Shown: positions 7,399-14,748 of the stretch, one piece after another
Position numbering within the stretch: position 1 is the first letter of the stretch
Layout: the number at the start of each line of letters is the position of its first letter
Assembly (NCBI RefSeq): GCF_039541855.1
Contig: NZ_BAABHA010000002.1
Location: 558,001-622,000 of the forward strand
From: Solirubrum koreensis
Lineage (GTDB): Bacteria > Bacteroidota > Bacteroidia > Cytophagales > Hymenobacteraceae
Direction of reading: 5' to 3'
Length of the DNA: 64,000 bases
Notes under the pieces: model-generated
Database searches by the model: none
What the model saw: the letters and a program-made list of their open reading frames with translations, nothing else
What the model was told of the DNA's origin: nothing
Program-made: the position numbers and the translations under genes

Positions 7399-8421
7399 AT
7401 GGCCAAACCGTCTACTTCTGTCTTTAACCAGTTTCCACCCGATTTTTTCGAGCGGCTGGCCCCGTGTATGAATCTGTGCGGCATGGCGTGCATGCAGCTG
7501 TTCACCCGCCCCACCGACCCGCTGCCGATGGAAGTAACGGCGCTTACCGGCCTCGATTTGATGCAGACCCGTTTGATTTCGGCCATCAACAGCACTGAGG
7601 CCCTGGAACGTCAGTTTCTGGAAGCCCCGCACCTGCTCTACGCGTATTTGCTGGTGGGCCGACTGGCGTTGGAAAGCCCGCTGGCACAGCCCATTATGCG
7701 GTATCTGCGGCAAGACGTGGATTTTGACGAGCAGCAAGTAGAGGCCCTGCACACCCATACGCTTTCTTTTGGGGCGGTGCTGATGGAGGCGGTGAGCAAA
7801 TTCATGGACCAGGAAGAGGGCGACGACCCCGACCTGATGCGCCTGCAGGTGGAAGGCCTGTTTGCCCGGCTCGCCGATACCCTAACGGTGGTTGACGTAA
7901 TGCAGGAGCTGGCCCTGCAAGCGGCTGAACCGGAAGAGGAGCCGGTGCTGGATATGGGCTTTCTGGAAGCCCAACTGCACATGATTCGGTTGTCGGTAAG
8001 CATTACCAAGCTGTTGCCGCTGCTTACCCGGCACCCGTTTGCGCAAGCGCTGCCGGGCTTATCGGCTTGCCCGGCAGCAGCTTTGGACGACATGAGCGCA
8101 CGCCTGCAGGCCGCCGCACCCGAAGAGCCCATCAGCTTCACCCTCCCCGACCTGCTGCTACTCTACCAGGCCACCCAGGTACTGGCCATGGCGCTGGTGT
8201 CGAACGTGCTTGATATTCTGCACTGGCAAAAAGCCATGGCAGAGCCCGATGCCGCCGAGGACGCGCCAGCCCCGTTTACAGCCGACGATTTCAGCCGAAG
8301 CCAGGAAATCATTTGCTCTATGATTGCGGGCTTCGTGGAATTCGTGCAGGAGAATTTCGAAGACGAGCCCGGCATGAACGAAGCGCGCGAGGAAGTGGTA
8401 GCCCTGGCCGATCTGCTATAA
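7399..8421 (+). CDS. Unknown acidic helical protein
   Basis: This 340-residue protein starts MAKPSTSVFNQFPPDFFERL at the ATG at 7399; an upstream TTG at 7327 is possible but less likely. There is no signal peptide and no clear membrane segment. The sequence is strongly helical, rich in Leu, Ala and Glu, with repeated amphipathic segments (for example VLMEAVSKFMDQEEGDD and LPDLLLLYQATQVLAMALV) and an acidic stretch AAEPEEEPVLDM near residue 200. Two Cys sit close together in PCMNLCGMACMQ near residue 23. I do not recognise a family. It is monocistronic and divergent from ruvB. Confidence 0.75.
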   Translation: MAKPSTSVFNQFPPDFFERLAPCMNLCGMACMQLFTRPTDPLPMEVTALTGLDLMQTRLISAINSTEALERQFLEAPHLLYAYLLVGRLALESPLAQPIMRYLRQDVDFDEQQVEALHTHTLSFGAVLMEAVSKFMDQEEGDDPDLMRLQVEGLFARLADTLTVVDVMQELALQAAEPEEEPVLDMGFLEAQLHMIRLSVSITKLLPLLTRHPFAQALPGLSACPAAALDDMSARLQAAAPEEPISFTLPDLLLLYQATQVLAMALVSNVLDILHWQKAMAEPDAAEDAPAPFTADDFSRSQEIICSMIAGFVEFVQENFEDEPGMNEAREEVVALADLL

Positions 8422-8433
8422 ACCGGGCTGCGC

Positions 8434-9234
8434 TCAGGCACCTTTTGCTGAGGCGCTTAAAGTTGAGGATGCGCTGGTTACCGGCGCTGAAGTTTGGCGG
8501 GAAGCTGCCTGAGCGCGGCGCCACAATTGCCGAATGGACAGCACGTGCAAAGTGTAAGCCACCGGCACGATGAACACCGGCAGCCAGACCATGGGGAAAT
8601 GGGCTATGACCGTGTTAGCCGGCTCGTTCATGAATTGCCGAAACGGCATGGGCGTCGAGAGCATGGCAACGGCAACGATGTTCACGAGCAAAGCCAGCCC
8701 TACAATATTCCAGCCCAGCGCCACCTGCCAGGGCCAGCGTGGCCGCGTGAAGCAGAAATACGCCACCACCGGCGCCGTTAGGCCCGTTAGTACGTCCCAA
8801 TTCAGGCCTTCGAACGTCATTTGCCTGGGCACCACGCCGGCCAGGAACAGCAGCCACAGCACCAGCTCGACTACTATGCGCATGCTTTGCAAGTAAATAA
8901 GCCCCGCCGGGGACAGCGCATCGAGCAAACGGCCCACGGCGGCCGAGCGGGCCAGCAGCACCGCCGCTACCAGCGGCACCGGCAACAGCAGCATGAGCAG
9001 CGGCGGACGCGCCTCAAAATCCTGCAGCTGGCCCGCGGCGGCTAGTGCGGCCGTTAACCCCAGCCACATCAGCAGGCTCGCTCCCGCCCAAATAAGGAGG
9101 CGGCTGCCCGATGCAGCACCGGTAGGGGCAGTACGCCCAAGCCCGTGGCGCAGGCCCAGAAGCACCAGCCCCAATACGGCCCCCACTAGCGCCGCAAACA
9201 GGCTGGTAGCCAGCAAATACACGTTGTTTTCCAT
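8434..9234 (-). CDS. Multi-spanning membrane protein of unknown function
   Basis: This 266-residue integral membrane protein has about seven hydrophobic helices from LLATSLFAALVGAVLGLVLL at the N-terminus to PVFIVPVAYTLHVLSI near residue 235, then a Ser/Ala-rich tail. There is no enzyme motif I recognise. I chose the ATG at 9234 (MENNVYLLATS); upstream of it the frame overlaps the araC-type gene in another frame and is not coding. It lies 71 bases downstream of that regulator on the same strand, so it may be cotranscribed with it or be its target. The 3' end nearly abuts the convergent gene ending at 8421. Confidence 0.75.
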   Translation of the reverse strand: MENNVYLLATSLFAALVGAVLGLVLLGLRHGLGRTAPTGAASGSRLLIWAGASLLMWLGLTAALAAAGQLQDFEARPPLLMLLLPVPLVAAVLLARSAAVGRLLDALSPAGLIYLQSMRIVVELVLWLLFLAGVVPRQMTFEGLNWDVLTGLTAPVVAYFCFTRPRWPWQVALGWNIVGLALLVNIVAVAMLSTPMPFRQFMNEPANTVIAHFPMVWLPVFIVPVAYTLHVLSIRQLWRRAQAASRQTSAPVTSASSTLSASAKGA

Positions 9235-9305
9235 AGCGGTAATGAGCAGTTGGGTTACGAGGCTAAGGTAGCGAGACGTACCAGGGCCTGGGTTTACCAA
9301 AATTG

Positions 9306-10238
9306 CTATTTCGCACCGGCTGCCCCGCCGTGCGGAAGTAAGGCACTTGGCCAGAGGCCGGTGCTTTGGTGCAGGGCCCGGCCAAAGGCGCTGGTGCTTT
9401 CGAAACCCACCAGCTCGGCAACGGCGCCAACGGGCAACTGCCCAATCTGCAGCAGTTCCTGCCCCTTCCGCAGCCGCAGCTGCCGTAGGTAAGCATAGGG
9501 CGTTTGGCCGTGCAGGGCCCGGAACAGCCGCAGGTAGTGGAACTTCGACAGGCACGCCACCTCGGCCAGTTCGTCGAGGCTCAGGTCGCGGGGGTAGTAG
9601 CTGTGCAGGTAATCCACGGACCAGCTCAGCCGCCGAAATATTTCCTGCTGCGTGGCGCGCTTCACGGCAGGGAGCTGGGCGGCCACTTGCTGGGCCTGGT
9701 GGTGCACCCCCAGCAGATGGGCCACCAGTTGCAGCAGCAGCTGTTCGCGCAACAGCGCATTGGCGTTAAACGCCTCGGCGTGCTGGCGAATTTGGCCAAC
9801 GAGGGCACGTATGGATTCGTCCTTGGGGTAAAGCCGGGAATAAAACTCCACCGCCGGCGCAGGGCCACGGGGGTCGTCTAATAAGCGGTCGGCTGGGGTA
9901 GTTAGGTCGCGCAGGGCCGTTTCGGCCAGTTGGTCGCCGAAATGGATGTTGAAGGTTTCCGTTTCGCCCGGCTCCTCCACAGCAAGGGTGTAATGCTCGG
10001 CGCGGTTCGAGAGAAAATAGGTATCAGTCTCGATGCGCACGCGGCGCTGGCCCACGGCGCAGGTACTGGCCCCCGCCAGATTCATGAACAACGACAGAGG
10101 CCCGCAAACGTCAGGCCGATGCACGGGGCCGCTGGGCCGCGCCTGAATGATAACGCTGGGCCAGCCCCGACCATCGGCGAAGCGGTGCGCTACTTCACGC
10201 TTCAGCCACAATAGGTCGGGGAAGGCGGTGCGCAACAT
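9306..10238 (-). CDS. AraC family transcriptional regulator
   Basis: This 310-residue cytoplasmic transcription factor has a cupin-like N-terminal sensing half (residues about 20-150) and an AraC-type double helix-turn-helix at the C-terminus, roughly residues 208-300. The first HTH reads LSLDELAEVACLSKFHYLRL and the family signature follows as GQTPYAYLRQLRLRKGQELL, with a second HTH around VGAVAELVGFESTSAFGRAL. The ligand is unknown. The membrane-protein gene downstream on the same strand is the obvious candidate target or operon partner. The start is the ATG at 10238. Confidence 0.9.
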   Translation of the reverse strand: MLRTAFPDLLWLKREVAHRFADGRGWPSVIIQARPSGPVHRPDVCGPLSLFMNLAGASTCAVGQRRVRIETDTYFLSNRAEHYTLAVEEPGETETFNIHFGDQLAETALRDLTTPADRLLDDPRGPAPAVEFYSRLYPKDESIRALVGQIRQHAEAFNANALLREQLLLQLVAHLLGVHHQAQQVAAQLPAVKRATQQEIFRRLSWSVDYLHSYYPRDLSLDELAEVACLSKFHYLRLFRALHGQTPYAYLRQLRLRKGQELLQIGQLPVGAVAELVGFESTSAFGRALHQSTGLWPSALLPHGGAAGAK

Positions 10239-10343
10239 GGCAAAACCGGTTGGTTACGTTAACAATCAAGGCTTCCGACCAACCAGGGCGCCTACTCGTT
10301 GGCCTGCTTCACCTTCTACCCATCCCGCTTTTACGGCGTGATG

Positions 10344-10685
10344 CTAGGCGTGGAGCAGCACTTCAATGTTAAGGTACAACCAGTCGTCTTCCCACGATTT
10401 ATGCGTGAGGCGCGCCGTAATGCGGTAACCGGCATCGAGGAGGCGCGCCACGGTTTCGTTACGGCCTTCGGGTAGGTAGCCGAGCCACACACCGCCTGCT
10501 TCGGACAGGGTGTGTACCTGCACGGCCCAGTCGTCGAAGGAGCTATCGGCTTCGCGGCGCAGTTCGAGTTCCTGATCGAGCTGAAGGTTGGGCTCGTGCT
10601 CGGCGAGGTTGTCGCGGTGCGAGGTGCCCGCCACCAGGCATTCCAGAAGTACGAGCGGCGCGGCAGAAGTAGAGTTAGCGGACAT
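10344..10685 (-). CDS. Stand-alone HIRAN-domain protein
   Basis: This 113-residue protein matches the HIRAN pattern: LVAGTSHRDN at the start, LRREADSSFDDWAVQVHT in the middle and GVWLGYLPEGRNETVARLL towards the end. HIRAN domains bind DNA ends or modified DNA in SWI/SNF-type helicases such as HLTF, and bacteria also carry them as single-domain proteins of unknown role. Here there is no helicase part and no signal peptide, so a cytoplasmic nucleic-acid-binding role is inferred. It lies 49 bases downstream of the acyl-carrier-like gene on the same strand. Confidence 0.75.
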   Translation of the reverse strand: MSANSTSAAPLVLLECLVAGTSHRDNLAEHEPNLQLDQELELRREADSSFDDWAVQVHTLSEAGGVWLGYLPEGRNETVARLLDAGYRITARLTHKSWEDDWLYLNIEVLLHA

Positions 10686-10733
10686 AGGCGGAAGGGGTTG
10701 CGTGGACGCAAATTAACAGGTCTGGGGCTTGCG

Positions 10734-11339
10734 TCAATCCATGCCCAAGTCGCTGGTTAAGCTGTCTTGCGGATGAATCTCCCAAACCTCCGCTCCCGAC
10801 TTCTCGCTGACTATGCCAATTACAGCCCGCAGGACATCGTACGGGTTATTGAAAAACCGGCCAGCGTAGAACTCGGCGTAGTTGAGCGAGATGATCCAGC
10901 CAATCAGCTCGGCCAAGGTGTTTCCCGTCCAATCGGGCCAGCGTACGGGCTTGCGGCCCAAAAACCGAAACAGCCAGCTTGACTCTGGCGGAGCCGGCGC
11001 ATGTAACTGCGGAACAAGCCAGCCGTTCTGCTGAGCCAGATGCTCCAAAAAAGGCTTTCCCGGTTGTTGATCAGCAGCAAGTAAGAGCGGGGCGAGTGGC
11101 TCGTTAGCCGCCGGCGGCTCCGGAGGCCCATACACGGCTTGCAGTTCCCGGTGCACGGCTTCCTCTACCGCGCCGTGCACACGTGACTCGTTTTCAGCAG
11201 CTTCCTGGCAGCCTAGTAGCCGGCATACAATGTCGGCTATGTCCTGTACGGTGCTTATCTGCTCGGCTTCGGTATCGGCAATGGCAATTTGGAAGTAGTC
11301 CTCGGTTGCCTGAATCAGCTCAACGGTATCTAAACCCAT
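10734..11339 (-). CDS. Acyl-carrier-like protein with swapped halves
   Basis: This 201-residue protein begins GLDTVELIQATEDYF and continues to STVQDIADIV, which matches the second half of an acyl carrier protein from helix II on. It ends with NPYDVLRAVIGIVSEKSG, then IHPQDSLTSDLGMD and the stop, which matches the first half of an acyl carrier protein up to the Asp just before the phosphopantetheine serine. The serine itself is absent. An in-frame stop codon lies three codons before the ATG, so the N-terminus cannot be extended. Residues 45-160 are a linker of unknown fold containing a Pro-rich part and WTGNTLAELIGWIISL. It lies upstream of the HIRAN gene and diverges from the DUF4268 gene. 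Function unknown. Confidence 0.75.
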   Translation of the reverse strand: MGLDTVELIQATEDYFQIAIADTEAEQISTVQDIADIVCRLLGCQEAAENESRVHGAVEEAVHRELQAVYGPPEPPAANEPLAPLLLAADQQPGKPFLEHLAQQNGWLVPQLHAPAPPESSWLFRFLGRKPVRWPDWTGNTLAELIGWIISLNYAEFYAGRFFNNPYDVLRAVIGIVSEKSGAEVWEIHPQDSLTSDLGMD

Positions 11340-11422
11340 GCGCCTTTAACGGTTATCTGGCGCCTAACTTACAGCGTAAGGCGACTATTGTACCTTCACG
11401 TCTACTTCGCACTTCGCCTCCC

Positions 11423-11884
11423 ATGTACAGCAAAATAGAGGCGGCCCACCTGCGCCAGGCGTTTTGGACCACGTTTGGCCAGTACATGCAGCCTGTGCCA
11501 TCGGCCGAGGGCGTACCCACCAACTGGATCAACTACAAAACCGGCCTCAAGCACGTGTACTTCCGCCTGCACGCCGACGGTAAGCAGGCCCGCATAGCCA
11601 TAGAAATAACCCACCCCGACGCTGGGCTGCGCGAACTGTTTTTCGAGCAGTTCCGGGAACTGAAAGCCATGCTGGAAGAAACCACCGGCGAAGCCTGGAC
11701 CTGGGCCCCCGAAGCGGAGGATGCCAACGGCCAACCCATTGCGCGCATTTACCAGGAACTGGTGCCGGCCAACCTGTTCAACCGCGACGATTGGCCGCGG
11801 CTGATTTCGTTCTTCAAACCCCGCCTGATGGCGCTGGACGAGTTTTGGAGCACGGCGCAGTACGCGTTTGAGGAGCTGCGGTAA
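11423..11884 (+). CDS. DUF4268 domain protein
   Basis: This 153-residue protein starts MYSKIEAAHLRQAFWTTFGQ at the ATG at 11423 and carries the DUF4268 pattern: PVPSAEGVPTNWINYKTGLK, VYFRLHADGKQARIAIEI, and the C-terminal FFKPRLMALDEFW. DUF4268 also occurs as the C-terminal part of some restriction-type nucleases, but here it stands alone and no nuclease motif is visible. There is no signal peptide. It diverges from the permuted acyl-carrier-like gene with 83 bases between them. Function unknown. Confidence 0.85.
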   Translation: MYSKIEAAHLRQAFWTTFGQYMQPVPSAEGVPTNWINYKTGLKHVYFRLHADGKQARIAIEITHPDAGLRELFFEQFRELKAMLEETTGEAWTWAPEAEDANGQPIARIYQELVPANLFNRDDWPRLISFFKPRLMALDEFWSTAQYAFEELR

Positions 11885-11995
11885 GTGTGGCTGTTGTTGC
11901 TGCTGGTGTTTGGGGAATGGCCCAATTTGTGCGCTGATTCCTGCGCCTTACCAATGCAAGGCAACATCCCATCTTCCACTTCACTTCAACGCCTT

Positions 11996-12406
11996 ATGCA
12001 AAAAGTTATTTACTTGATCGGCTTACTGCTTGCAAGTGCAGCGGCATACGCCCAACAGCCGCAGCCGGCCCGTTACTTAATGCTGGTGCGTGAAGTGCAA
12101 GCTGGAATGCTGGAAACGCGCTCTTCGCTCACGGTTATCGAGCCCGACGGCACCATGAAAACCGAAGAATTCGTTACGTATTTTAACAGCATTCCGAAGA
12201 AGGCCCTCAACGCGTCCTTACAACAAGGCACCGCCGATTCTACCACGTTGCAGCAGCGCCGCATCCGTTTTGCCAACCTGAAAGTGTACCAGGCAGAGCT
12301 TCAGAAGCTAAACGAATTTAGTACGAACGGCTGGACGCTGGTAAGCACGGTGGAGGAAGGGCCTAGAACCCGGTATTTGCTCCGCAAGGATGCCTTGCTG
12401 AAATAA
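11996..12406 (+). CDS. Small secreted protein of unknown function
   Basis: This 136-residue protein starts at the ATG at 11996, giving a Sec signal peptide (IYLIGLLLASAAAYAQQ) with likely cleavage after residue 20. The mature part is a compact domain with RYLMLVREVQAG near its start and GWTLVSTVEEGPRTRYLLRK at its end; the middle is Gln/Thr-rich. A longer frame back to 11885 overlaps nothing but has no sense as a protein start. The motif LNEFSTNGWTLV is typical of small Bacteroidota proteins in which a C-terminal strand-helix ends the fold. Function unknown. A strong terminator follows. Confidence 0.75.
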   Translation: MQKVIYLIGLLLASAAAYAQQPQPARYLMLVREVQAGMLETRSSLTVIEPDGTMKTEEFVTYFNSIPKKALNASLQQGTADSTTLQQRRIRFANLKVYQAELQKLNEFSTNGWTLVSTVEEGPRTRYLLRKDALLK

Positions 12407-12411
12407 GCAAA

Positions 12412-12450
12412 CAGCGCCGCCCCGGTTATCGGGGCGGCGCTGGGTCTTTT
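12412..12450. terminator. Bidirectional terminator between convergent genes
   Basis: A 13-bp GC stem (12412-12424 with 12430-12442) with a 5-base loop is followed by a T-rich run. It lies between the small secreted protein gene and the convergent lipoprotein gene. Confidence 0.8.
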
Positions 12451-12469
12451 GTTTGTGACTCTTAAACAA

Positions 12470-13183
12470 TCAAGCAATAAACCCACTAATGGTCTTTACC
12501 ACCTGCCATTTACCCTTATGCCGACGTACCACAAAAATTTCTCCCCGTCCGCATAGCCCAAAGCATACCTGATTGATTTCCACAATCACCGTCTGAAAAT
12601 CACGCGAAAAAAGAGGCATGGCAATCTGTCCAAACATGCTGGTACCGTAGCGCTGCTCCAATTCATCTACTAGCTTACTCTTCTTGCCTTTCGTGGTCAA
12701 CCGCTCGGCAATGCTCTCCAAAGTATCTTTAGGTATCAACTTATAGCCAGGCAACATTTCGGCCTGAAGCCTATATGCGGAGGATGTAGCTATCTGTTGG
12801 TGTATAAACACCGTATCGTCCGCAGTCAGAATTTGATCCTGAATCACAAGATCGGCTAGTGCTCCTGCAGCTAGTGAAGGAGTATTACCGTAGGTCCAAT
12901 TTCCCTTCCACCCGGGTGGTTTGGGCGCTGTAGAGCGGTCAAAGAACGTTTTGCCCAAAGTTGTTCCCTTCAGATAAAGTTGGCCTGATTCACCTTGGTT
13001 TAGCAAGCTTCGAATGAACCGGTGAATAACGGTATCGTCCAGCAGCTTACGTTCGGCCCACTGTCGCTTGGTTGCGCCCTTTACTACAGGAGGCTCCCAC
13101 CATCCCTGAATTGGCGGCTCCTGCTTAGAACACCCTACCAAAGTCAAGCAAAGAATTATAGACGTTACACGCTGATAGCACAT
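12470..13183 (-). CDS. Lipoprotein of unknown function
   Basis: This 237-residue protein begins with a short signal and lipobox (LCLTLVGCSKQ, Cys at about residue 18), so it is a predicted lipoprotein. The mature part has a Trp-rich start (QGWWEPPVV) and ends with EIFVVRRHKGKWQVVKTISG, a strand pattern seen at the end of small secreted domains. A CFGLCGRG segment supplies a second Cys pair. The gene is noticeably more AT-rich than its neighbours, which may suggest recent acquisition. I chose the ATG at 13183; a TTG three codons upstream is also possible. I do not recognise a family. Confidence 0.75.
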   Translation of the reverse strand: MCYQRVTSIILCLTLVGCSKQEPPIQGWWEPPVVKGATKRQWAERKLLDDTVIHRFIRSLLNQGESGQLYLKGTTLGKTFFDRSTAPKPPGWKGNWTYGNTPSLAAGALADLVIQDQILTADDTVFIHQQIATSSAYRLQAEMLPGYKLIPKDTLESIAERLTTKGKKSKLVDELEQRYGTSMFGQIAMPLFSRDFQTVIVEINQVCFGLCGRGEIFVVRRHKGKWQVVKTISGFIA

Positions 13184-13194
13184 AAGTAGCAAGA

Positions 13195-13232
13195 ACTAAA
13201 AAACGGCCGTTCTTACACAAGAACGGCCGTTT
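13195..13232 (-). terminator. Terminator of the acyl-CoA dehydrogenase gene
   Basis: A 14-bp perfect stem (13201-13214 with 13219-13232) and a 4-base loop are followed on the minus strand by a T run. It lies 20 bases after the dehydrogenase stop codon. Confidence 0.85.
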
Positions 13233-13252
13233 TCGTCTTTATTAATTCCGTC

Positions 13253-14485
13253 CTACTTAAACGCCTGAATGCCGGTAATATCAGCACCGGTGATGAGCAG
13301 GTGAATGTCGTGGGTGCCTTCGTAGGTAATTACCGACTCCAGGTTCATCATGTGGCGCATGATGGGGTACTCGCCCGTAATGCCCATGCCGCCGTGAATC
13401 TGGCGGGCTTCGCGGGCAATATGCAGGGCCATGTCCACGGAGTTGCGCTTGGCCATCGAAATCTGGGCCGAGGTGGCTTTGCCCTCATTCTTGAGGGTAC
13501 CCAGGCGCCACACCATGAGCTGGGCCTTGGTAATTTCGGTAATCATTTCGGCCAGTTTCTTCTGCTGCAGCTGGAAGCCGGCAATGGGCTTACCGAACTG
13601 TTCCCGCTCCAGCGAGTATTTCAGCGCCGACTCGTAGCAGTCGATGGCCACGCCGATGGCGCCCCAGGCAATGCCGTAGCGGGCCGAATCGAGGCAGCCG
13701 AGCGGGCCTTTAAGGCCTTCCACGTTGGGCAGCAGGTTCTCTTTGGGCACCTTCACGTTGTCGAACACCAGCTCGCCGGTGATGCTGGCGCGCAGGCTCC
13801 ACTTGTTGTGGATTTCGGGGGCGGTGAAGCCTTCCATACCGCGTTCCACGATAACGCCGCGGATGCGGCCTTCGTCGTTTTTGGCCCACACCACGGCTAC
13901 CTGGCTCTGGGGCGAGTTGCTGATCCACAGCTTGGCGCCGTTCAGCAGGTAATAGTCGCCCATGTCCTTGATGGTGGTGGTCATGCCGCCGGGGTTCGAG
14001 CCGTGGTCGGGCTCCGTGAGGCCGAAGCAGCCGAGCCACTCACCCGAAGCGAGCTTGGGCAGGTACTTGCGGCGCTGCTCTTCGGAGCCGTAGGCGTAAA
14101 TGGGGTACATCACCAGGGAGCCTTGCACCGAGGCGGTGGAGCGCATGCCGGAGTCGCCGCGCTCAATTTCCTGCATAATCAGGCCGTAGCTGATGTAGTC
14201 CAACCCGCCGCCGCCGTACTCGGTGGGGATGGTGGGACCGAACGCGCCGACGTCGCCAAACTTCTTGACGATTTCGGAGGGGAAATGATTGTCCTGGGCC
14301 CACTTCTCGATGTTGGGCGAAATCTCGCGCTTCACGAAGTCGCGGATGCTCTGGCGAATGAGTTTGTGCTCTTCGGTGAGCAAACCGTCGATGTCGTAGT
14401 AATCGGTGAAACCGGCGGCGTTCAGGGAGCCTTTGTTTTGCTGTACCTGCGCTTTGGGCGAGAGTACGTCGGCTTGGGAGGACAT
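13253..14485 (-). CDS. Glutaryl-CoA dehydrogenase-like acyl-CoA dehydrogenase
   Basis: This 410-residue FAD enzyme is closest to glutaryl-CoA dehydrogenase, which oxidises and decarboxylates glutaryl-CoA to crotonyl-CoA in lysine and tryptophan breakdown. The match to the human enzyme as I remember it runs over most of the length: RSTASVQGSLVMYPIYAYGS (with the substrate-binding Arg), GCFGLTEPDHGSNP, WISNSPQ, and the C-terminal TYEGTHDIHLLITG with the catalytic Glu. The substrate is inferred from this similarity. The ATG at 14485 is chosen; the frame extends ten codons further. It stands alone, divergent from the potassium transport genes, with its own terminator. Confidence 0.9.
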   Translation of the reverse strand: MSSQADVLSPKAQVQQNKGSLNAAGFTDYYDIDGLLTEEHKLIRQSIRDFVKREISPNIEKWAQDNHFPSEIVKKFGDVGAFGPTIPTEYGGGGLDYISYGLIMQEIERGDSGMRSTASVQGSLVMYPIYAYGSEEQRRKYLPKLASGEWLGCFGLTEPDHGSNPGGMTTTIKDMGDYYLLNGAKLWISNSPQSQVAVVWAKNDEGRIRGVIVERGMEGFTAPEIHNKWSLRASITGELVFDNVKVPKENLLPNVEGLKGPLGCLDSARYGIAWGAIGVAIDCYESALKYSLEREQFGKPIAGFQLQQKKLAEMITEITKAQLMVWRLGTLKNEGKATSAQISMAKRNSVDMALHIAREARQIHGGMGITGEYPIMRHMMNLESVITYEGTHDIHLLITGADITGIQAFK

Positions 14486-14560
14486 AAGCGGGAAACGGTT
14501 GGATGGGAAGCCCAAAGATAAAAATTTCGGGACGGCGCGGGCGGTTTCTTGCCACCGCCA

Positions 14561-14583
14561 CCGGCTGTTTATAGAACAGCCGG
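14561..14583. repeat. 9-bp inverted repeat in the divergent promoter region
   Basis: Bases 14561-14569 pair perfectly with 14575-14583. It lies 76 bases upstream of the acyl-CoA dehydrogenase start and about 165 bases before trkH, so it could be an operator or a leader hairpin; nothing more can be said. Confidence 0.6.
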
Positions 14584-14748
14584 GGCCGGGCAGGGTTCCG
14601 GCGCTGCCGAATCAATTCCCATCTTTCGGCCGCCAATCCGCATAGCGCGTATCCATTGCTGCTTTGCCGGGGTACCGCTTTGCATACTGCCTCGGGTAAG
14701 GCAGCACCAGCCGCACCCTCGCCTGCTTTACGTTCCAGCTACCTTCCT

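Noticed and set aside
13301..14521. Long open frame on the plus strand opposite the acyl-CoA dehydrogenase gene.
   Set aside because: It is the shadow of a high-GC gene: rich in His, Gly, Ala and Val with no recognisable domain, while the minus strand encodes a clear dehydrogenase.
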